From NCBI GenBank assembly GCA_031274115.1, contig JAISQP010000058.1, positions 1-6,270 of the forward strand: a stretch of 6,270 nucleotides of DNA, in the 5' to 3' direction. Below are positions 1 through 5,296 of the stretch, piece by piece. The stretch's first letter is position 1. Each line of letters begins with the position of its first letter. The DNA is from Synergistaceae bacterium. Lineage in GTDB: Bacteria; Synergistota; Synergistia; Synergistales; Synergistaceae. The notes below the pieces were generated by a model. It ran no database searches. It was given only the letters and a program-made list of their open reading frames with translations, and had not been told where the DNA came from. The position numbers and the translations under genes were made by a program.

Positions 1-945
1 GTCGACTTTCGAACACTGGTGAGAGATCTCGCGAGACGCTTCAAAACCCGTATAGAGCTGCGCCAGATGGGAGTGAGGGATGAAGCCCGGATAATAAGGG
101 GCGTCTCCTCCTGCGGGCTGCCGTGCTGTTGCAGCTACTGGCTGAACCAGTTCGCGCCGATAGGAATCAAGATGGTGAAGGAGCAGAACATCGCGCTGAA
201 TCCGTCGAAGATATCCGGCATCTGCGGACGCCTCATGTGCTGCATGTCCTTCGAGCACAAGGTGTACAAGGAGATGTGGAACGGGCTTCCGGCCCCGGGG
301 AGCAAGATAAAGACGCCCAATGGGAACTACGTGGTCCAGTCCCTGGACATAGCGAACAACGCCGTCAGGTGCCACAAACCGTCAGGAGGCGATATAGCCG
401 TTCCGAAGGACCTCTTCCCTAATTTCAGGCAGACGGTTATGAGCGGGGAGGAGTGGGAGGTTCCGGAGGAAGTTCAGGCAAAGACGGACTCGTGCGGAAA
501 ATCCTGTATATCGTGCAGATCGAGAGATTTTATAAGCGGCGGGGAGAGCGTACCGCGCCTGCGCGAGAATGAAGCTCCGGAGAAACGGGAAGTCCTGTCG
601 GATACAGGAGTTCCGCACGACGCGGAGAAACGGCCCGCCGCATACGATCAGGCTGAAAGGACAACCGGCAAACGAGCCGGCCGAAGGCGCGGGAGAAGGA
701 GCAGCCGTAAGGTTTCGCCCGCCGCGGCGGAGACTGTCGTTAAAGGGGGAGAGCAGGGCGCCGCTCGAAGAAGCGACAGGCCTATCGTTCCCGCGATGCA
801 GAAACGCGCCCGGCCGGACAATGCCGCTCCTTTAAAGGCCGAGGTCCAGCCTGTGAAGCCCCAGCCTGCCGCGGACGCCGAGAAGCGGCCGCGGCGCAGA
901 AGAAGGCGCGCGAAGCGCCCGACCGGAGAGAATAAGCTGGAGTGA
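1..945 (+). CDS. ricT: PSP1-domain protein, RicT (YaaT) family, 3' part only
   Basis: The reading frame is open from the first base, so the true start lies upstream; 314 codons are visible. Residues 1-137 match the conserved part of RicT/YaaT: CGLPCCC (38-44), then NPSKISG (67-73) directly followed by CGRLMCCMSFE (75-85), the family's cysteine signature. In Bacillus subtilis RicT joins RicA and RicF in an Fe-S-bearing cytoplasmic complex that influences RNase Y-dependent mRNA maturation, and these cysteines are linked to cluster binding; that role is transferred here by family. After about residue 150 the protein becomes a low-complexity tail. The tail has an extra cysteine cluster (CGKSCISC, about 159-166) and Arg/Lys-rich blocks, including a run of six Arg near the end, which would suit nucleic-acid contact. 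Such a long tail is not part of the core family. The family call is firm; the exact partner complex in this organism is inferred. Confidence 0.88.
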   Translation, partial: VDFRTLVRDLARRFKTRIELRQMGVRDEARIIRGVSSCGLPCCCSYWLNQFAPIGIKMVKEQNIALNPSKISGICGRLMCCMSFEHKVYKEMWNGLPAPGSKIKTPNGNYVVQSLDIANNAVRCHKPSGGDIAVPKDLFPNFRQTVMSGEEWEVPEEVQAKTDSCGKSCISCRSRDFISGGESVPRLRENEAPEKREVLSDTGVPHDAEKRPAAYDQAERTTGKRAGRRRGRRSSRKVSPAAAETVVKGGEQGAARRSDRPIVPAMQKRARPDNAAPLKAEVQPVKPQPAADAEKRPRRRRRRAKRPTGENKLE

Positions 946-1035
946 CCGTGATTAGCCCCGCAATTCCGGCGCTTGCGCCCGGGCCTGAACGGGCCGAACC
1001 GGACGCCCGCTTGCGATCGCTTTAGTAATTTGAAC

Positions 1036-1051
1036 GGAGGATATGTGTTAA
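1036..1051 (+). promoter_or_regulatory. ftsY ribosome binding site with a Met-Cys-stop mini-ORF
   Basis: GGAGG at 1036-1040 is a strong Shine-Dalgarno sequence, 11 bases from the ftsY ATG at 1052, slightly longer than ideal. Between them, ATG TGT TAA (1043-1051) forms a two-codon ORF whose stop directly touches the ftsY start in the same frame. The first ATG is only 2 bases from GGAGG, probably too close for efficient use. The ftsY start at 1052 is therefore preferred, and the frame cannot extend further upstream because of the TAA. The rest of the 946-1051 gap has a small GC stem with a CTTG loop (968-979) and a GCGATCGC palindrome (1013-1020), but no convincing promoter or T-tailed terminator. 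Confidence 0.65.
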
Positions 1052-1987
1052 ATGGGTATTTTCGGAGGATTTATTTCAAGGCTTCGAAATGTGACGAATA
1101 AGTGGTCTCTGGGCGTTTCCAATCTTTTCTCTGACAGCCCGCTGTCGGACGACTTCTGGGAGGATCTGGAGGAGCGTCTCATCTCGGGGGACGTCGGCGT
1201 CGAAATCGCGGAGTCCCTCATAGCGGATCTGCGTCAAGTTTCGACAGACAGGCGCATAGCGCACACAGCCGAACTCAGGGGCGCGTTTGCCGAACTCATA
1301 ACCGCGAGGTTGGAGGGGACTCCGGGAATGGGGAAGCCGCTCGATCTTTCAGCGAGTCCTTCAGTCGTGCTTCTCGTGGGGGTGAATGGAAGCGGCAAGA
1401 CTACGACGGCCGGGAAGCTGGCGGCCGCGTTTCTCAGCGAGGGCAGGTCCGTGATACTTGCCGCCGCTGACACCTATAGAGCGGCGGCGATCGAACAGCT
1501 CAAGGCGTGGGGTGAGAGGACCGGCGTCAGGGTGGTTGCCTCCAGCCACGGCAGCGACTCCGCGGCTGTGGTGTACGACGCCGTTCAGGCGGCGAAGGCG
1601 GCCGGGACGAATGTCGTCTTAGTCGATACCGCCGGCAGGCTGCATACAAAATCCAATCTGATGGAAGAGCTGGCCAAAGTATGGCGCGTGACCCGCCGCG
1701 AGACGGGCGGTCCGGCGGAGTCCCTTCTCGTTCTCGACTCCGTTATGGGGCAGAACGGTTTCGCGCAGGCGGACGCGTTTAACAAGGCGGCGCCTCTCAC
1801 CGGGGTGATTCTCACAAAATTCGACAACACCGCAAAGGGCGGGATAGCGATAAGCATTTCGCAGAAGCTCCGCCTGCCGATCAGATACGTAGGCCTTGGC
1901 GAAGGACAGGAAGATCTCGAACTCTTTTCCCCGAGAGCGTTCGTATCGGCCCTTCTCGATATGGAGTACGGCGATGACGCAATTTAA
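1052..1987 (+). CDS. ftsY: Signal recognition particle receptor FtsY
   Basis: FtsY is the membrane-associated SRP GTPase that docks with Ffh-bound ribosomes and delivers nascent membrane proteins to the SecYEG translocon. The 311-residue protein has a basic, amphipathic-looking N-terminus (about 1-20), the helical N domain (to about 100) and a full G domain. Visible motifs are the P-loop GVNGSGKTTT (110-119), DTYRAAA (140-146), DTAGR (192-196), TKFD (255-258) and the closing GLGEGQEDLELF (281-292). The long acidic A domain of E. coli FtsY is absent, as in many short bacterial forms. Two usually rigid motifs differ: LDSVMGQNG (228-236) where LDATTGQNA is usual, and TKFDNTAKGG where TKLDGTAKGG is usual. 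Ffh typically has LD(A/S)xxGQD at the first site, and the GLGE/ED-LF ending favours FtsY over Ffh; no M domain follows. The end overlaps the next gene by 14 bases. Confidence 0.96.
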   Translation: MGIFGGFISRLRNVTNKWSLGVSNLFSDSPLSDDFWEDLEERLISGDVGVEIAESLIADLRQVSTDRRIAHTAELRGAFAELITARLEGTPGMGKPLDLSASPSVVLLVGVNGSGKTTTAGKLAAAFLSEGRSVILAAADTYRAAAIEQLKAWGERTGVRVVASSHGSDSAAVVYDAVQAAKAAGTNVVLVDTAGRLHTKSNLMEELAKVWRVTRRETGGPAESLLVLDSVMGQNGFAQADAFNKAAPLTGVILTKFDNTAKGGIAISISQKLRLPIRYVGLGEGQEDLELFSPRAFVSALLDMEYGDDAI

Positions 1988-3032
1988 CGCCGAGGTAAAG
2001 AAAGATATGCTCTCGATCCATTCGACCGTTCAAGAGATTTTGCGCGCTTTGTACTTCTATGGCGCCGATTATATAATGGTTCAGTTGGGTTCGAGAGAAC
2101 GCCTCCTGCACAAGGATCAGTTGATCGCGCTGCTGGAGCAGGGGCGCTCGGCCGCCACCCTGGAGGATATGTTCATCGTCACGCTCACGGAGCCTCTGGC
2201 AGCCAAGATGAACATGGAGGACGTCCCGCAGGGCCAGCCTCTCCTCGTCTTTGCCGAGGGATCGCTCGAGTGCTCGACCTTCGAGAGCTACAGGGAGCGG
2301 AGGATAATGGAGGCCATGGTTCTGCTCCCGGCGTGGTGGGGCGTTCCCCTCCCGCTCCTTAACATAAAGAACGACCGCGCGTCGCTCAACGACGCGGCGC
2401 TTCAGCTGATCCCGGGTGGAATGAAGGCTTTGGCCGATCAGATCGGGAAAATAAGAAGTGACGGGATAATCGTCGTAAAGGAGAAGAAAAAAGAGAGAAC
2501 TTTTTCCCTTTTGCCCCTTGAAGACGAAACTTATTTCATAGAGGAAATCTCCGGAGATTTCGAGATGGCCGAGGATCTTCTATGGTGGGCTTCCATAGGA
2601 AGCGCTTTTGTCCGAAGGATGGAGGAGAACGGTCTTTCGGTGCGGCGGATATCGCCGTTCGGAACCGCGCCGGAGAACGCCGCGGAGGTGATCCCCTGTT
2701 CTTGGGAGGGTGAACTGATAGGCAGGCTGGTAATAGAGCTTCCCAAGGAAGACGAAACTGAAATCTCCGGCGCTCCGCCCGAAAGCGCGAAAGAGACGAA
2801 GCGGCGCGCGCCTCGAAATGCCCTGAACGCCTCGGCTAAAAGCGCGCGCGAGGAAGAAGCCGCGCCTTGCGGCGAGACCGAACCGGCGCGCGGAGGAAAC
2901 GCCGCTTCCGACAACCAGGAAGCGCCCGCCCCCTCCCCGAAGGACCGGCAAAAGAACAAAGCCGGCAGAAGCCCCAAGCCCCGGAAAGCGCTCAGCCGTC
3001 CTCCGAGTGACCCTGGAGGCGCGTCGATTTAG
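1974..3032 (+). CDS. Protein of unknown function, possibly PAS-like, coupled to ftsY
   Basis: I do not recognise this 352-residue protein. The ATG at 1974 is chosen because GGAG at 1963-1966 sits 7 bases upstream; the frame stays open back to a TTG at 1896, deep inside ftsY. The 14-base overlap with ftsY suggests translational coupling. There is no signal peptide or membrane segment, so it is probably cytoplasmic. Residues 18-72 (YGADYIMVQLGSRERLLHKDQL) loosely resemble half of a CBS-type domain. Residues 124-192 resemble a PAS fold: a PLPLLNI strand, the SLNDAALQLIPGG segment recalling the N-x-A-A of PAS domains, and a TFSLLPLEDETYFIEEIS end. Residues 196-256 are a second folded-looking region. 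From about 257 the sequence is a low-complexity tail rich in Ala, Pro, Arg, Lys and Glu, probably disordered. A sensory or adaptor role is only inference. The frame is supported by overlap, ribosome site and a coherent folded N-terminal part. Confidence 0.82.
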   Translation: MTQFNAEVKKDMLSIHSTVQEILRALYFYGADYIMVQLGSRERLLHKDQLIALLEQGRSAATLEDMFIVTLTEPLAAKMNMEDVPQGQPLLVFAEGSLECSTFESYRERRIMEAMVLLPAWWGVPLPLLNIKNDRASLNDAALQLIPGGMKALADQIGKIRSDGIIVVKEKKKERTFSLLPLEDETYFIEEISGDFEMAEDLLWWASIGSAFVRRMEENGLSVRRISPFGTAPENAAEVIPCSWEGELIGRLVIELPKEDETEISGAPPESAKETKRRAPRNALNASAKSAREEEAAPCGETEPARGGNAASDNQEAPAPSPKDRQKNKAGRSPKPRKALSRPPSDPGGASI

Positions 3033-3046
3033 CGTATCCCGTCCGC

Positions 3047-3097
3047 CGATTCCTATTCCGAGTCAGATAAAGCGTCTCTGACTCGGAATAGGAATCG
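3047..3097 (+). terminator. Perfect 21-bp inverted repeat, probable transcript-end hairpin
   Basis: Arms at 3047-3067 and 3077-3097 are exact reverse complements (left arm starts CGATTCCTATTCC, right arm ends GGAATAGGAATCG), with a 9-base loop TAAAGCGTC. The repeat begins 15 bases after the stop codon at 3032 and lies well before the next promoter, the expected place for a terminator. It is not classic: neither strand has a T tract after the stem, and the stem is longer and less GC-rich than usual. It may instead protect the mRNA 3' end, act with Rho, or be a dispersed repeat or protein-binding site. Confidence 0.55.
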
Positions 3098-3220
3098 TTC
3101 GAATCAGCTCTTTGTCCGTGAGGTCCGCCGTTCAAAAAATTCCCTCGATAAATCCGGTAAAGATTTTTTCGCGCTTGCGGCGCGTTATTCTCTGGAAAAT
3201 TTTTGTGGATTTTTAAAATT

Positions 3221-3246
3221 TCTTCGCCTTTTCGCTTGCGCGAAGA
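3221..3246 (+). repeat. Nested inverted repeats upstream of the second operon's promoter
   Basis: TCTTCGC (3221-3227) is the exact reverse complement of GCGAAGA (3240-3246). A second, inner TTCGC (3231-3235) can pair with the same GCGAA (3240-3244) around a four-base TTGC loop. The two pairings exclude each other. The dyad would lie roughly 27 to 52 bases before the predicted transcription start, so an operator read as double-stranded DNA is more plausible than an RNA structure, unless transcription starts further upstream. A related GC dyad, CGCGC/GCGCG, lies at 3170-3184 just after a run of six T. Confidence 0.4.
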
Positions 3247-3257
3247 CGCCTAACTCG

Positions 3258-3266
3258 TGTTATTAT
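3258..3266 (+). promoter_or_regulatory. Candidate extended -10 promoter for the DUF4416-purB-glpX operon
   Basis: TGTTATTAT combines a TGn extension with TATTAT, five of six matches to the sigma-70 consensus -10. No good -35 is present: TTGCGC at 3236-3241 is 19 bases away and matches only in TTG. The sequence upstream (3194-3220) is strongly AT-rich, unlike the genes. A second weaker candidate is TAAAAT at 3214-3219. Position between the end of one gene block and the start of the next supports a promoter somewhere in this region; the exact site is uncertain. Confidence 0.4.
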
Positions 3267-3288
3267 TTTTTCGCACTCCTGACTACCG

Positions 3289-3936
3289 ATGATTGGGGTT
3301 GTCATATTGAAGAGTCAACCCTGCGAGCAGGTTCCGACAAACTTAAAAACTATTGTTCCAGCAAGCGGCGGAGTCCTCGGCGCGCCTCCCGTGAAACTCG
3401 TCGTGGGGTTGCTTTTTCCGAAAGGAGAGAGAGGGCTTGAGGCGTGGGTTGAAGGCAGACTGGGCGAGATCTTCGGCCCGATCGAGAGACGGAGCGGGGA
3501 GTTTGCCTTCGATTATACCGACTACTATAAAAATATCTCGCCGGAGCTGACCCGCTGTTTTTTCTCATTCTCCGGCCTGAGAGGCGCGCAGGGGCTGGCA
3601 GATTGGAAGAGGGACGCGATTTGTCTCGAAGCCGAGAGCGCGCTGGGGGAGTCGGGCAGGAGGGTCAACATAGATCCTGGTTATCTGGACGGAGCGAAGC
3701 TCGCGCTCGCGTCGACGAAGGACAACGCGCACAGGATATATCTGAGAGACGGGATATTCGCGGAGACCACGATGTGCAGGCGGAAAAACGGCTGGGAGAG
3801 GTTCTCCTTCACCTTTCCGGATTTCAGGAGCGGGGTGTACGACGCCTTTTTAGATTTAGTCAGGCTGGATTGGCGGAGGGATCTCAGAAACATCCGGAAA
3901 GAGAACGGCGCAAAGGGCGGGGAAAACGATCGATGA
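3289..3936 (+). CDS. DUF4416 family protein of unknown function
   Basis: Conserved DUF4416 features are visible: PPVKLVVGLLFP near the start (33-44), FDYTDYYK (74-81), RRVNIDPGYLDGAKLALAS (124-142), TKDNAHRIYLRDGIFAET (143-160) and the TFPDFRS segment (175-181). The family has no established function; it is a compact soluble protein of roughly 180 residues, found mostly in anaerobic and thermophilic bacteria. The start is uncertain. The ATG at 3289 gives 215 residues but has no clear ribosome site and adds about 32 residues that do not look like the family. TTG at 3307 has GGGG 8 bases upstream; GTG at 3391 would give 181 residues beginning at VKLVVG, with no well-spaced ribosome site. The last codons overlap the purB start in ATGA, so translation is likely coupled to purB, hinting at a metabolic link. 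The C-terminal 15 residues are charged and variable. Confidence 0.87.
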   Translation: MIGVVILKSQPCEQVPTNLKTIVPASGGVLGAPPVKLVVGLLFPKGERGLEAWVEGRLGEIFGPIERRSGEFAFDYTDYYKNISPELTRCFFSFSGLRGAQGLADWKRDAICLEAESALGESGRRVNIDPGYLDGAKLALASTKDNAHRIYLRDGIFAETTMCRRKNGWERFSFTFPDFRSGVYDAFLDLVRLDWRRDLRNIRKENGAKGGENDR

Positions 3937-5267
3937 TTGATAAATACCGTACGCGGGAGATGGAAAGGATATGGTCCGACGAAAACAGGTTCGCCAGGTG
4001 GCTTGACGTCGAGCTGGCGGCGTGCAGAGCGTGGGCCCAGGACGGAGTTATCCCGCCGGAGGACATGGCCCTCATAGAGGAAAGAGCGGCTTTCGACATA
4101 GGCCGCATCGCGGAGATAGAGGCGGTCACGCAGCATGACGTGATAGCATTCGTAAGCTCTGTGGCCGAGAAAATCGGGCCGTCAGGGAGGTTCGTTCACC
4201 TCGGGCTCACCAGCAGCGACGTGATAGACACCGCCGCGTCCCTTCTGCTCTCCGAAGCTCTCGATCAGGTGCTTGCCGCCGCGGAAACCCTGCGGAACGC
4301 GGTCGCCTCGAAGGCGTGGAAGTACCGCTACCTTCCCACTGCCGGAAGGTCGCACGGAGTGCACGCGGAGCCGACGAGCTTCGGTCTCAAGCTTCTCGGC
4401 TTCGTCTCGCAGATCGAGCGCGACATCGCGAGGCTGGGTCAGGCGCGGGACGAGATAAGAGTCTGCAAGCTCTCGGGCGCGGTCGGGACTTACGCGAACT
4501 GCCCGCCGCATATAGAGGAGCGAGTCGCCGGGTCTTTAGGGCTGAGGCGGGATCCCGTATCGACCCAGATAATTCAGAGAGACCGCCACTCGAGGGTAAT
4601 GCTGGATCTCGCCCTTTACGGGACCTGTCTCGAGAGGCTGGCGGTCGAGATCCGCCACCTCCAGCGCACGGAGGTGATGGAGGCTCAGGAGCCGTTCGGC
4701 AGGGGACAGAAGGGTTCTTCAGCCATGCCGCACAAGAAGAATCCGATACTCTGCGAGAGGATCAGCGGGATGGCCCGGCTGCTGCGCGGTTACGCGTCGG
4801 CCTCGCTCGAAAACGTCGCCCTCTGGCACGAGAGGGATATAAGCCATTCTTCGGTCGAGCGGGTGATCTGGCCCGACGCGTTTCATCTCGCGCACTACAT
4901 GACCGATACAGCCGTGAGGATAGTGGACGGCCTCGTGGTTAACGAGGAACAGATGAATAAAAACCTCGGCATAACGAGGGGACTGCTGTTCAGCGGAAGA
5001 ATCCTGCTCGCGCTTGTCGAAGAGGGTTTCAGCCGCGAGGAGGCTTACGCAATCGTCCAGGAAAACGCCATGCGCTGCTGGGAGAGCGTAACCGGAAGGG
5101 GGGAAGAGTCCTTGCGCGCTCTGCTCGCTAAGGATTCCAGGCTGGCTTCTTTTGTGGAATCCGGTCCGGAAAAACTGGACGCGTTATTTGACATCGATTT
5201 CTACCTCAAGTACGTAGACGATATATTCGCTCGTTTTCGGATATTCGACGCAAGAAACGCCGATTAA
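3933..5267 (+). CDS. purB: Adenylosuccinate lyase
   Basis: PurB splits SAICAR to AICAR and adenylosuccinate to AMP, releasing fumarate in both steps of purine synthesis; it works as a cytoplasmic homotetramer. The 444-residue protein is full length. The catalytic residues are present: His68 in [17 protein letters not shown] (93-101), His141 in [14 protein letters not shown] (138-151), and the fumarase/aspartase superfamily signature [11 protein letters not shown] (261-271) carrying the catalytic serine of the mobile loop (262-263). Numbering coincides with the compact Bacillus-type enzyme, and the C-terminal helical domain is complete. [10 protein letters not shown] (298-307) and the IWPDAF segment are typical of PurB rather than fumarase or argininosuccinate lyase. 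The ATG at 3933 shares ATGA with the preceding stop and has a purine-rich GGCGGGGA about 9 bases upstream; the frame is open upstream to 3603 but that part is antisense-like filler overlapping DUF4416. glpX follows after 29 bases. Confidence 0.97.
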   Translation: MIDKYRTREMERIWSDENRFARWLDVELAACRAWAQDGVIPPEDMALIEERAAFDIGRIAEIEAVTQHDVIAFVSSVAEKIGPSGRFVHLGLTSSDVIDTAASLLLSEALDQVLAAAETLRNAVASKAWKYRYLPTAGRSHGVHAEPTSFGLKLLGFVSQIERDIARLGQARDEIRVCKLSGAVGTYANCPPHIEERVAGSLGLRRDPVSTQIIQRDRHSRVMLDLALYGTCLERLAVEIRHLQRTEVMEAQEPFGRGQKGSSAMPHKKNPILCERISGMARLLRGYASASLENVALWHERDISHSSVERVIWPDAFHLAHYMTDTAVRIVDGLVVNEEQMNKNLGITRGLLFSGRILLALVEEGFSREEAYAIVQENAMRCWESVTGRGEESLRALLAKDSRLASFVESGPEKLDALFDIDFYLKYVDDIFARFRIFDARNAD

Positions 5268-5296
5268 ACAGACAAAAGAGGGGGGTTGTACCCATT

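Noticed and set aside
966..985. GC hairpin after the RicT-like gene as an intrinsic terminator
   Set aside because: The stem GGCG/CGCC with a CTTG loop is only four to five pairs and is not followed by a T run, so read-through into ftsY is as likely.
1013..1020. GCGATCGC palindrome, the HIP1 octamer abundant in cyanobacteria
   Set aside because: I noticed only this one obvious copy, and the gene content does not suggest a cyanobacterium, so it is taken as chance.
1896..1973. Earlier TTG start for the gene after ftsY
   Set aside because: It lies deep within the conserved end of ftsY and lacks a better ribosome site; the ATG at 1974 has GGAG at the right distance.
2531..2977. 148-residue open frame on the minus strand
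   Set aside because: It is antisense to the unknown gene, has Ser/Ala/Arg-rich composition with no recognisable motif, and no ribosome site; typical of GC-rich shadow frames.
3603..3932. Upstream extension of the purB frame giving a 554-residue protein
   Set aside because: The extra 110 residues are an out-of-frame, Arg/Gly/Glu-rich shadow of the DUF4416 gene. PurB homology and catalytic residue numbering begin exactly at the ATG at 3933.
4316..4942. 208-residue plus-strand frame inside purB
   Set aside because: It overlaps the well-supported purB reading frame and has Arg-rich composition without family features.
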